Shown in pieces: positions 1-7,922 of a stretch of 64,000 bases of DNA. The stretch spans positions 26,559 through 90,558 of the forward strand of contig BNTV01000003.1 of NCBI GenBank assembly GCA_025996865.1, read 5' to 3'. How positions within the stretch are numbered: position 1 is the stretch's first letter; the number at the start of each line of letters is the position of its first letter. The notes below the pieces were generated by a model that made no database searches, was not told the origin of the DNA, and worked only from the letters and a program-made list of their open reading frames with translations. Origin of the DNA: Bacteroidia bacterium (GTDB lineage: Bacteria; Bacteroidota; Bacteroidia; Bacteroidales; Azobacteroidaceae). Position numbers and translations under genes: made by a program.

Positions 1-1
1 T

Positions 2-910
2 TCTAACGCCGTTGACATTGACCAAAACGAAGATGCGGGACAATCCGGCTTGCCGTCATTCAACAGAATTGACGGCGGACGTCTGGTGGCTCTTGCCACT
101 TGCAGATTGTTCGATGCCCAAAAGTCCACAACCAAAAGTTCGGCTCTGAACGCCGAGACCGTGAAAAATCTGCCTCAAACGAGAGCCTCCGAAGCCAGTG
201 CGGAATCTTTTCGCATAAAATATGGTTTTGACTGTGTTGAAATCCTTGGCGGCATCCGCTATACGGTTAAAAATGCAGATATTCCGCTCATAAACGACGT
301 GTGCGGGACGGGTGAAACAGACGTCATTCTAACCTCATTCGTAACGTATATTTATTCGGATAACGACGGCCTGCAACCTGTCGTCGATGACGCTTTAATC
401 GTTTTCCGGAGCGAACAGGGAATCTATGCGTGTATGCTCAATAGCGGCGGCGAATATGCCGTTTACAGTTCGCACAAACGTTTTGAGCAAAGCGCCATAG
501 TAAAAGATTTCACTCCTCCCGTGTACGAATTTTACCTGAAAAACGAAAAAGGGACAAGCCTGTTGAGCGGCTCTATCATTATCGCCGAAGACGGTTCTTC
601 TCAAAAAAAGACGAATCTGACATGGTTTCCGTTGCAAGAACAGGAATCAATCTCGGAAAACAGCCTGTTCAGTATAGACGAATTAACCTCCGCATCGCAA
701 ATAGAGCAACCGTGTACGATAACCGAAACGGGTGGAAAATACTTTTTAGTGAATAGCGATTCCAACTTGAAGAAAATCTGTTTTGACGAATACACCGAAA
801 TGTACAATGGCATTGCTGCAGGCGACAAGGTTACCGTAACGTTCGATAAACTGTACGAAAAATATAATCCCCAAGTAGTATTTGCAAATAAAGTAATGAA
901 AAAGCTTTAA
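2..910 (+). CDS. C-terminal part of an unidentified protein (truncated by window start)
   Basis: The frame is open from the first complete codon at base 2 and stops at 910, so the gene begins upstream of the window. A TTG at 50 is the first start-like codon but need not be the real start. About 300 residues are visible, with no membrane segment and no domain I recognise. The composition (many S, T, N, E, K; short beta-like stretches such as YFLVNSDSNLKKICFDEY) suits a secreted or surface protein, but this is inference. There is no T9SS-type tail; the protein ends VVFANKVMKKL. Function unknown. Confidence 0.6.
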   Translation, partial: SNAVDIDQNEDAGQSGLPSFNRIDGGRLVALATCRLFDAQKSTTKSSALNAETVKNLPQTRASEASAESFRIKYGFDCVEILGGIRYTVKNADIPLINDVCGTGETDVILTSFVTYIYSDNDGLQPVVDDALIVFRSEQGIYACMLNSGGEYAVYSSHKRFEQSAIVKDFTPPVYEFYLKNEKGTSLLSGSIIIAEDGSSQKKTNLTWFPLQEQESISENSLFSIDELTSASQIEQPCTITETGGKYFLVNSDSNLKKICFDEYTEMYNGIAAGDKVTVTFDKLYEKYNPQVVFANKVMKKL

Positions 911-925
911 ATAGAGGGTACAGGA

Positions 926-1018
926 CTATATTTCCAATTCAGCCTCTCTGCTTCCTTTTCGATTAGCTTTCACATAATCGCTAATCTTTCCTTTTGTCTT
1001 CATAATTTGCTTTTCCAT
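926..1018 (-). pseudogene. Remnant of a small conserved basic Bacteroidales protein (N-terminus only)
   Basis: A 30-codon minus-strand frame begins MEKQIMKTKGKISDYVKANR and continues KGSREAELE before a stop. From memory, the KISDYVKANRKxSREEE pattern is the N-terminus of a small basic hypothetical protein common in Bacteroides and relatives, whose full form continues for 30-40 more residues. Here it ends right after the SREAELE segment, so I read it as a 3'-truncated remnant. The rest of the 235-bp gap up to aldA holds only its promoter and leader. The family call rests on recall, not on a search. Confidence 0.4.
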
Positions 1019-1144
1019 GTTCTACATCTGAAAAATTTTTGTAAATTTGTGATTCCTAAGAGAGACCTTGGGTGCGAAAGGTTCAAGGATTGCAACAATT
1101 GAACGGTTATATTCATAGAATCAATATAATTTTAAATTAATGTC

Positions 1145-2581
1145 ATGAAAGAATTAAAAATGTACATTGACGGCAAGTTCGTCGAAAACAAATCCGGTAA
1201 ATGGATTAATGTGTTAAACCCTTCTACGGAAGAAGTTACTTCGCTGATGCCCGACGGCACAGTGGAAGAAGTGCAAACTGCTATTGAGGCTGCCGAAAAA
1301 GCCCAAGTCGCGTGGGAACGTGTCCCTGCTGTGGAACGGGCAAGTTATTTGATTAAAATTGCTGCCGGCATTCGCAAAAGAGAAAAAGAATTGACGGACA
1401 TTATTGTCCGCGAAGGTGGAAAAACTCAAGGCTTGGCGAATGTGGAAGTATTGTTCACCGCCGATTACCTGGAGTATATGGCCGGTTGGGCGCGTCGTTA
1501 CGAAGGCGAAATTATTCCCAGCGACCGTCCCAATGAAAACATCTTCCTGTTTAAAAAGCCGATTGGCGTGACCACCGGTATTCTGCCTTGGAATTTTCCG
1601 TTCTTCTTGATTGCCCGCAAAGCCGCTCCTGCTTTGGTAACAGGAAACACGATTGTGATCAAACCCAGTCAGATTACACCGGAGAATGCGTATGTGTTTG
1701 CACAAATCGTGGATGAAGCAGGTGTGCCCCAAGGCGTATTCAACATCGTGAACGGTCGCGGTTCCGTTATCGGACAAGAATTGGCGAGCAATCCGAAAGT
1801 GGGTATGGTCAGCCTTACCGGTAGTGTGGGTGCAGGAGTGGAAACGATGAAAGCCGCATCTGCCAATGTCATTAAAGTATCTTTGGAATTGGGCGGCAAA
1901 GCGCCTGCAATCGTATTGCCCGATGCCGACCTTGATTTGGCGGTTAAATCTATTATTGCTTCGCGGGTCATCAACACGGGACAGGTTTGTAATTGTTGCG
2001 AACGGGTGTATGTACATTCGAGCATCAAAGCAAAATTTGTGGAAAAAGTCGTTGCCGGAATGCAAGCAACCAAAGTGGGCAACCCCAACGAAGTCGTCGA
2101 TTTGGATATGGGACCTCTTGTGGAAGCCAATGCTTTGAAATCAGTGGAAGAAAAAGTAGCAAAAGCTATACAGCAAGGCGCCAAACTGCTTTGCGGCGGC
2201 AAGCGCATCGGCACCAAAGGCTATTTCTTTGAACCTACTGTCTTGGACAACTGTACGCAAAAAATGGACATCATTCAAGAAGAAACATTCGGACCGGTAT
2301 TGCCGATAGTGGAATTTACCGATCTGAACGATGCCATTGCCTGGGCGAATGATTGCGAATACGGCTTGACATCTTCTATTTATACCCAAAATTTGGATGC
2401 TGCTTTTAAACTGATTCGCTCCTTGAAATTCGGAGAAACCTACGTAAATCGCGAAAATTTTGAAGCGATGCAAGGCTTCCACGCCGGATACCGTAAATCG
2501 GGTATTGGCGGCGCCGACGGCAAACATGGTTTGGAAGAATATCTTCAAACGCAAATGGTTTATTTGGAAACCAAAGGATAA
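1145..2581 (+). CDS. aldA: Lactaldehyde dehydrogenase (aldehyde dehydrogenase family)
   Basis: NAD-dependent oxidation of L-lactaldehyde to L-lactate, cytoplasmic. The 478-residue protein matches the length and order of E. coli AldA closely: GVTTGILPWNFPFFLIARK substrate/cofactor region, SLTGSVGAG turn, LELGGKAPAIV with the general-base Glu, and RVINTGQVCNCCERVYV with the catalytic Cys near residue 282. The C-terminal GFHAGYRKSGIGGADGKHGL segment is also AldA-like rather than generic ALDH. A TAAATTTG at 1042-1049 matches the Bacteroidota -7 element and would leave a leader of about 90 nt. It is followed at 16 bp by lutA on the same strand, which suggests that lactaldehyde from rhamnose or fucose is carried on to pyruvate. 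Subfamily assignment is confident; exact substrate range is inferred. Confidence 0.93.
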   Translation: MKELKMYIDGKFVENKSGKWINVLNPSTEEVTSLMPDGTVEEVQTAIEAAEKAQVAWERVPAVERASYLIKIAAGIRKREKELTDIIVREGGKTQGLANVEVLFTADYLEYMAGWARRYEGEIIPSDRPNENIFLFKKPIGVTTGILPWNFPFFLIARKAAPALVTGNTIVIKPSQITPENAYVFAQIVDEAGVPQGVFNIVNGRGSVIGQELASNPKVGMVSLTGSVGAGVETMKAASANVIKVSLELGGKAPAIVLPDADLDLAVKSIIASRVINTGQVCNCCERVYVHSSIKAKFVEKVVAGMQATKVGNPNEVVDLDMGPLVEANALKSVEEKVAKAIQQGAKLLCGGKRIGTKGYFFEPTVLDNCTQKMDIIQEETFGPVLPIVEFTDLNDAIAWANDCEYGLTSSIYTQNLDAAFKLIRSLKFGETYVNRENFEAMQGFHAGYRKSGIGGADGKHGLEEYLQTQMVYLETKG

Positions 2582-2597
2582 GCGCCAAATTATTTAT

Positions 2598-3341
2598 ATG
2601 ATGAAAGTAGGATTATTTATCCCCTGTTACGTCAATGCCATTTATCCCGAAGTGGGCGTTGCAACGTATAAACTCTTGTGTTCGTTGGGGATAGAAACCG
2701 ATTATCCCATCAATCAAACCTGCTGCGGTCAGCCGATGGCCAATGCAGGTTTTGAAAGGGATACCGTTTCGCTCGCTGAGCATTTCGACGAAATTTTTGC
2801 ACAATATGACTATGTGGTGGCGCCGTCGGCAAGTTGCGTAGCTTTTGTAAAGGAAAATTATCCGCGACTTTTGAAACCTTCCGAACATCTTTGTCTAACG
2901 AGCGGGAAGATTTACGACATCTGCGAATTTCTGCACGATATTCTCAAGGTGGCTCAATTGCCGGGGAAATTTCCACATAAAGTAAGTGTGCATAACAGTT
3001 GCCACGGCGTGCGTGAACTGCATCTTTCATCGGCAAGCGAGTTAACTGTTCCGCGCTATTCCAAGTTGAAAAACCTCTTGTCGCTGGTGGAAGGCATCGA
3101 AGTGTTTGAACCGCAAAAAGTGGATGAATGTTGCGGTTTCGGCGGAATGTTTTCCATTGAAGAGCCTGCCGTTTCGGTGTGCATGGGACAAGATAAATTG
3201 AAAAATCATATTGCCACCGGAGCCGAATACATTACCGGAGCCGACAGTTCTTGCCTGATGCACTTGCAGGGAATTGTACAGAGAGAGAAGTTGCCCATTC
3301 AATTTATTCATATCGTTCAAATTTTAGCAGCAGGATTATGA
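2598..3341 (+). CDS. lutA: L-lactate oxidation iron-sulfur protein LutA (CCG-domain)
   Basis: Subunit of the LutABC (YkgEFG) non-flavin L-lactate dehydrogenase complex converting lactate to pyruvate in the cytoplasm. It has two CCG (DUF224) cysteine motifs, NQTCCGQPMANAGF near residue 35 and VDECCGFGGMFS near 178, as in heterodisulfide-reductase-type proteins. The start was placed at the first of two tandem ATGs (2598, 2601), giving about 247 residues like family members; the frame is open farther upstream into aldA, but that stretch has no family resemblance. The stop overlaps the lutB start by 4 bp (ATGA), indicating translational coupling. Confidence 0.92.
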   Translation: MMKVGLFIPCYVNAIYPEVGVATYKLLCSLGIETDYPINQTCCGQPMANAGFERDTVSLAEHFDEIFAQYDYVVAPSASCVAFVKENYPRLLKPSEHLCLTSGKIYDICEFLHDILKVAQLPGKFPHKVSVHNSCHGVRELHLSSASELTVPRYSKLKNLLSLVEGIEVFEPQKVDECCGFGGMFSIEEPAVSVCMGQDKLKNHIATGAEYITGADSSCLMHLQGIVQREKLPIQFIHIVQILAAGL

Positions 3342-4720
3342 GTACAAAACACGCAAAAGCCGCCGAACGTTTTATTCGGAATAAAACACAGGAACAATGG
3401 CACAATGAAACCCTTTGGATGGTGCGCGAGAAAAGGGACAAACTTGCGATGAATATTCCGGAATGGGAAGAATTGCGGGAATTGTCAAGCCAAATCAAAC
3501 TGCATACCCTTTCTCATCTGGATGAATATCTTGTGCGGTTTGTGGAACAGGCAGAGGCAAATGGTGTCATAGTGCATTGGGCGAAAGATGCCAAAGAGCA
3601 TAATGAAATCGTGCACGAAATTTTGAGCAAGCGGCAAGTGAAGAAACTGGTGAAAAGCAAATCCATGCTCACAGAAGAATGTCATCTGAATAAGTATCTG
3701 ATAGAACGCAGCATCGACGTGATAGAAAGCGACCTCGGCGAACGCATTCTGCAACTGAAAAACGAGTTGCCAAGCCATATCGTGCTCCCTGCAATTCATC
3801 TCACAAGGCAAGAAGTAGGCAAATTATTTGAAGAAAAATTGCAGACGGAGAAAGATAATAGCGACCCAACCTACCTCACACACGCGGCACGAAAACATTT
3901 GCGCAACGAATTTCTAACAGCCGATGCCGCCATGACCGGAGCCAATTTCGGCGTAGCAGCAACGGGCGATGTAGTGGTTTGCACCAATGAAGGCAATGCC
4001 GATATGGGAACTTCTTTCCCTAAGTTGCATATTGTGTCGATGGGAATAGAGAAATTAGTGCCGGACTATCAGGCATTGAGCGTATATATCCGGTTATTAG
4101 CACGTTCCGCTACCGGTCAGCCGTCCACGACTTACACCTCGCATTATCGCAAACCGCGCAAGGGCTGTGAAATGCACATCGTGTTGGTGGACAACGGTCG
4201 CAGTACGTCTTTGGGCAATGAGGAACACAATCGGACCTTGAAATGTATCCGGTGTGGTGCGTGTATGAACACCTGTCCGGTGTATCGCCGGAGCGGCGGA
4301 TATTCTTACACCTATTTTATTCCGGGTCCCATCGGAATCAATCTCGGAATGTTGCGGTCGCCCAAGGAATATTCCGATAATGTATCGGCCTGTTCGCTGT
4401 GCTATTCGTGCAACAATGTATGTCCGGCAAAAATAGATTTGGCAGACCAGATATACCGTTGGCGGCAACAATTGGATTCCTTCGGCAAAGCAGACCCCAC
4501 CAAGAAAGTGATGTCGTTTGGCTTGAAGCTTCTTTTTGACCGTCCAAAATTATACAATACCGGATTGAAATTTGCTCCTGTCATCAATCATCTTCCGAGA
4601 TTTTTGTTGTATAATCATTTAAATGGTTGGGGGATAGGACGTGAGTTGCCCACATTTGCCAAAGAATCATTTACGCAATGGTGGAAAAAAATGTCTGAAT
4701 CAGGATTTACAAGATTTTAG
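3338..4720 (+). CDS. lutB: L-lactate oxidation iron-sulfur protein LutB
   Basis: The 460-residue LutB (YkgF) subunit combines an N-terminal LUD domain with a C-terminal ferredoxin-like part. Two clusters are visible: CIRCGACMNTCPVYRRSGG near residue 305 and CSLCYSCNNVCPAKIDLAD near 352, each able to bind a 4Fe-4S centre. The start at 3338 overlaps lutA by 4 bp. The last nine codons (SESGFTRF at the end) are written by one arm of a palindromic repeat at 4693-4778, so the original C-terminus may have been replaced. Acts with LutA and LutC in lactate oxidation. Confidence 0.92.
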   Translation: MSTKHAKAAERFIRNKTQEQWHNETLWMVREKRDKLAMNIPEWEELRELSSQIKLHTLSHLDEYLVRFVEQAEANGVIVHWAKDAKEHNEIVHEILSKRQVKKLVKSKSMLTEECHLNKYLIERSIDVIESDLGERILQLKNELPSHIVLPAIHLTRQEVGKLFEEKLQTEKDNSDPTYLTHAARKHLRNEFLTADAAMTGANFGVAATGDVVVCTNEGNADMGTSFPKLHIVSMGIEKLVPDYQALSVYIRLLARSATGQPSTTYTSHYRKPRKGCEMHIVLVDNGRSTSLGNEEHNRTLKCIRCGACMNTCPVYRRSGGYSYTYFIPGPIGINLGMLRSPKEYSDNVSACSLCYSCNNVCPAKIDLADQIYRWRQQLDSFGKADPTKKVMSFGLKLLFDRPKLYNTGLKFAPVINHLPRFLLYNHLNGWGIGRELPTFAKESFTQWWKKMSESGFTRF

Positions 4721-4778
4721 GATTAACAGGATAGAATAATCTTGTTAATCTTTTAATCCGGCAAATCCTGATTCAGAC
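4693..4778. repeat. 86-bp imperfect palindrome overlapping the lutB 3' end
   Basis: The left part begins gtctgaatcaggattt and the right part ends aaatcctgattcagac, with further complementary tracts between (aggattaacagga / cttgttaatc...taatcc). The left arm supplies the final codons and the stop of lutB. The hairpin is long enough to act as an RNA processing or attenuation structure between lutB and lutC, but its lack of a U tract argues against a simple terminator. Confidence 0.75.
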
Positions 4779-4795
4779 AATTAATTTTAATTCAA

Positions 4796-5386
4796 ATGAA
4801 CAGTAAAAACGAAATATTAAACAATATACGGCAGAACATCAAGGCAACTTACGATTTGCCTGAAATAGCGATCGTTGGGATTCAGTATTCCGACAAAGTA
4901 TCGCAATTCACGGAAACGATACAAAATGTTGGAGGCAAAGTTGTTGAGTTGAGGCAAGGTCAAGACATCAATTCTGTCATACAATCGCTCTATCCGGAAG
5001 CCAAAACAATAGCATCCAATGTGTCCGGAATAACGATTGCCAACAGCAATCCGGATACGGTAGAAACACCTTACGAATTGAATGGCACAGATTTAGCTAT
5101 CATTCGTGGCGAACTCGGCATAGCAGAAAACGGATGTATTTGGATTCCGCAAAATGTGAAAGAAAAAGCGGTTTATTTCGTTTCGGAGCATTTGGTGATT
5201 TTGCTTGACAAAAATAAGGTGGTCAATAATATGCACGAGGCTTATCGGGAAATCCAATTCAGCGAGTATGGCTTTGGAGTGTTTATTTCCGGTCCTTCCA
5301 AGACTGCGGATATAGAACAAGCCCTTGTGATTGGGGCGCATGGGGCGAAAGGTGTAACGGTTGTTTTGAAAGAGAATGAAAAATAG
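4796..5386 (+). CDS. lutC: LUD-domain lactate utilization protein LutC
   Basis: A 196-residue LUD (YkgG/LutC) protein, the third subunit of the lactate oxidation complex. It shows the family core SNVSGITIAN, TDLAIIRGELGIAENGCIWI and the C-terminal VFISGPSKTADIEQALVIGAHGAKG motif that is strongly conserved in LutC. It is separated from lutB by 75 bp filled by a palindromic repeat. The 3' end overlaps the following GH115 gene by 11 bp, so the glycosidase is probably translated from the same message. Confidence 0.92.
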   Translation: MNSKNEILNNIRQNIKATYDLPEIAIVGIQYSDKVSQFTETIQNVGGKVVELRQGQDINSVIQSLYPEAKTIASNVSGITIANSNPDTVETPYELNGTDLAIIRGELGIAENGCIWIPQNVKEKAVYFVSEHLVILLDKNKVVNNMHEAYREIQFSEYGFGVFISGPSKTADIEQALVIGAHGAKGVTVVLKENEK

Positions 5387-7799
5387 CACATATCTTCTTT
5401 TAAGTTTCTTTGTTTTTCTTCTAACTGCGGAAGCATATTCTCAGATAAAGGAAGGACAAACCATTGATAATGATACTTTTTTGTTTGAAACCAATCGTGC
5501 TGCTTCCATCTATATTGATACAAATGAAAAACAAGTAGTTCATACGGCAGTATCGCTTTTGCAGCAAGATGTTTCGAATGTTTTCAATGCTTCGCTGCAA
5601 ACAGCCGGTCATTTTTCCGATAAAATTCAGATACTTGCCGGAACTATCGGACAGAATCCGGAAATTACCCGTCTGATTAATGAACAATTAATTGATGTTT
5701 TGGCAATGGAAGGAAAATGGGAATCTTTTTCTATCATTCCGTTAGAAAACTGTTTGGTTATTGTCGGCAGTGACTCTCGCGGTACGGCTTACGGATTGCT
5801 CGAACTCTCTCGCTTGATAGGCGTTTCCCCTTGGCATTATTTTGCCGATGTACATCCGGATAAAGCAGATTTTTTTCGCTTTCCGCAAACCGAAATCCGA
5901 CAATCGCCTTCGGTACGTTATCGAGGAATTTTTTTGAATGACGAAGATTGGGGTTTGATGCCATGGGCAACGAAAACCCTCGCTTCCGGCCTCCCCCTTG
6001 AGGGAGGATTGAGGGGGGCTGCCATCGGTCCCGAAGCCTACGAAAAAATATTTGAACTGTTGCTCCGCCTCCGTGCCAATACGATTTGGCCTGCCATGCA
6101 CGAATGTACCGTTCCTTTTTATCTGGTAAAAGGAAATAAGGAGATGGCGGATAAATACGGCATAGTAGTAGGGACGTCTCATTGCGAACCGATGATGCGC
6201 TGTTCGGCAAGCGAATGGGACATTGCAGGACAAGGCGAATATAATTATGTGACGAATAAAGAAAATGTGCAGGCTTATTGGATTGAAAGACTAAAAGACT
6301 TAAAAGGCGCGGAAAATATCTATACCATAGGTATGCGCGGCAAGCACGACGGCATGATGCAGGGCGTAAAAACCCTTGAAGAACATAAATTTCAGTTGCA
6401 GAAAATTATCAACGACCAACAGGAATTGTTGAGCAAGCAGGTAAATCCGAATCGGGAACTTGTTCCGCAGGTTTTTATCCCCTACAAAGAGGTGTTGGAT
6501 GTGTATGATGCCGGATTGGAAGTTCCGGATTATACTACTTTGGTTTGGTGTGATGATAATTACGGGTACATTCGCCGTTTATCCGATGAGAAAGAACGAC
6601 TTCGTTCCGGTGGTTCGGGTGTCTATTACCATGTGTCGTATTGGGGACGGCCGCACGACTATCTGTGGTTGGCATCCACTTCGCCGGCATTGGTTTATAC
6701 CGAAATGCAACGGGCGTATCAACATGGTGCAGACCGTTTGTGGATATTGAATGTGGGCGACATTAAACCGGCGGAATACCTGATGGAATTTTTCTTGGAT
6801 ATGGCATGGAATGGGTGCGAAAATATTCCGGTATTCAACCATTTAAACTCGTGGGCAACTCGTGAATTTGGCGCACAAAACGCCCCTGCCGTAACCCGCA
6901 TTATGAAAGAATATTACCGTTTGGCAAATTTCCGCAAGCCGGAACATACCGGCTATAACCGGGTGGAAGAATCCGGTTATCCGCGAGGATTGACTCCTGT
7001 GCAGGATTCCGAACTCAACCCTGCAACCCACGAACCGCAAGACCGAATTGAAAGTTATCTGTCGCTGGAATCGCAGGTCAACCGCTTGAAACCGGCTATT
7101 CCCGATAACAAAAGAAGCGCCTTTTTTCAGTTGGTAGAATATCCCGTCAAAGGAGCTTCGTTAATCAATCAAAAATGGCTGTATGCACAGTTAGGCGATG
7201 CTGATAAAAGTCTCGCCGCTTATCGTGAAATCGAGCGAATTACCGATGATTACAACCAAATGGAAAACGGGAAATGGAATCGCATCATGGATTTTCATCC
7301 GCGTAACCTGCCTGTTTTCGATGCACCTGACACATCCGTCATTGCGAGAGCAACGCCCGAAACAATCCGGCAACATTTTACGTTGACACAAAATGCCTGT
7401 CAATCAATCAATATCGCGAATACCGGCAAAATCATCGAAGGTTTGGGACATAGCTTTTCTGCTGTACAATTGAAACAAAACGATTCCCTCTCTTTTGTTT
7501 TCGATATTCCGGAAGCAGGCGAAGCGCAGATTGAAATAGCAAGCCTTCCAAACCACGATGTGGACGGACAAGGTATGAAAATCGCCTTATCGGTCGATGG
7601 AAAAGAATTGACTACACTGGATTACAGCGTTACGGGGCGCAGTGAACCCTGGAAACAAAATGTGTTGAGAGGGCAGGCGCTTTCCGTTGTCAAATACAAT
7701 TTTCAAAAAGCGGGTAAAGTCATTATTACCGTAAAAGCGCTTACTTCCTACATTATATTGGATCAAATCATGATTAGTAAAATTAATCCTGTCAACTAA
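5376..7799 (+). CDS. Secreted glycoside hydrolase family 115 (alpha-glucuronidase-type)
   Basis: An 807-residue protein with an N-terminal signal peptide (hydrophobic run to about residue 22, AEAYSQ). The blocks SPSVRYRGIFLNDEDWGLMPW, EKIFELLLRLRANTIWPAMHE, MGTSHCEPM-like VVGTSHCEPMMR, YTIGMRGKHDGMM, VWCDDNYGYIRRL and YHVSYWGRPHDYLWL are characteristic of GH115, which remove (4-O-methyl-)glucuronate from xylan or arabinogalactan side chains. A short palindrome-derived insert (SGLPLEGGLRGA, about residues 205-216) sits in the catalytic region just after the LNDEDWG block, and a second repeat-like stretch (SVIARATPETIR) lies near 653. The start overlaps lutC by 11 bp. The C-terminal quarter fits the beta-sandwich seen in the family. 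Substrate is inferred. Confidence 0.88.
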   Translation: MKNSTYLLLSFFVFLLTAEAYSQIKEGQTIDNDTFLFETNRAASIYIDTNEKQVVHTAVSLLQQDVSNVFNASLQTAGHFSDKIQILAGTIGQNPEITRLINEQLIDVLAMEGKWESFSIIPLENCLVIVGSDSRGTAYGLLELSRLIGVSPWHYFADVHPDKADFFRFPQTEIRQSPSVRYRGIFLNDEDWGLMPWATKTLASGLPLEGGLRGAAIGPEAYEKIFELLLRLRANTIWPAMHECTVPFYLVKGNKEMADKYGIVVGTSHCEPMMRCSASEWDIAGQGEYNYVTNKENVQAYWIERLKDLKGAENIYTIGMRGKHDGMMQGVKTLEEHKFQLQKIINDQQELLSKQVNPNRELVPQVFIPYKEVLDVYDAGLEVPDYTTLVWCDDNYGYIRRLSDEKERLRSGGSGVYYHVSYWGRPHDYLWLASTSPALVYTEMQRAYQHGADRLWILNVGDIKPAEYLMEFFLDMAWNGCENIPVFNHLNSWATREFGAQNAPAVTRIMKEYYRLANFRKPEHTGYNRVEESGYPRGLTPVQDSELNPATHEPQDRIESYLSLESQVNRLKPAIPDNKRSAFFQLVEYPVKGASLINQKWLYAQLGDADKSLAAYREIERITDDYNQMENGKWNRIMDFHPRNLPVFDAPDTSVIARATPETIRQHFTLTQNACQSINIANTGKIIEGLGHSFSAVQLKQNDSLSFVFDIPEAGEAQIEIASLPNHDVDGQGMKIALSVDGKELTTLDYSVTGRSEPWKQNVLRGQALSVVKYNFQKAGKVIITVKALTSYIILDQIMISKINPVN
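5986..6020. repeat. Palindromic insert inside the GH115 gene
   Basis: The stretch contains ctcccccttgaggga and then ggattgagggggg, a G/C-rich dyad of a kind usually found between genes. It is read in frame as SGLPLEGGLRGA. A related element lies between genes at 27726-27845 (cccctaaaggggac ... ccccctttaggggg). Confidence 0.6.
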
Positions 7800-7845
7800 T
7801 TGCAAAAATTAATCCGTTGAGCAGATCATTTTTCTTATTTTTTTA

Positions 7846-7888
7846 GCACGCAGATAACGCAGATTATCATGATTTTCGCAGATAGTGT
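7846..7888. repeat. acgcagataacgcagatt-type dispersed repeat in the GH115/GH2 gap
   Basis: The 123-bp gap between the converging GH115 and GH2 genes holds a short T-rich tract (tttttcttattttttt near 7829) and the sequence acgcagataacgcagatt followed by tttcgcagata. A partial relative occurs at 37240 (aacgcagatttaacgga). The T-tract may help termination from either side; no clean hairpin is present. Confidence 0.4.
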
Positions 7889-7922
7889 CGGCAAAAGAAA
7901 TCCTAACTCAGGAAAAACGCCG

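Noticed and set aside
1050..1144. Riboswitch in the aldA leader
   Set aside because: Only a short weak dyad (ccttgggtgcgaaaggttcaagg) is visible; it matches no riboswitch class I know.
1214..2065. 283-codon minus-strand open frame inside aldA
   Set aside because: It is antisense to a strongly conserved gene, has low-complexity H/F/R-rich composition and no recognisable motif.
7336..7372. cgtcattgcgag... repeat in GH115
   Set aside because: Resembles a common dispersed repeat only over about 12 bases; too weak to annotate as a separate feature.
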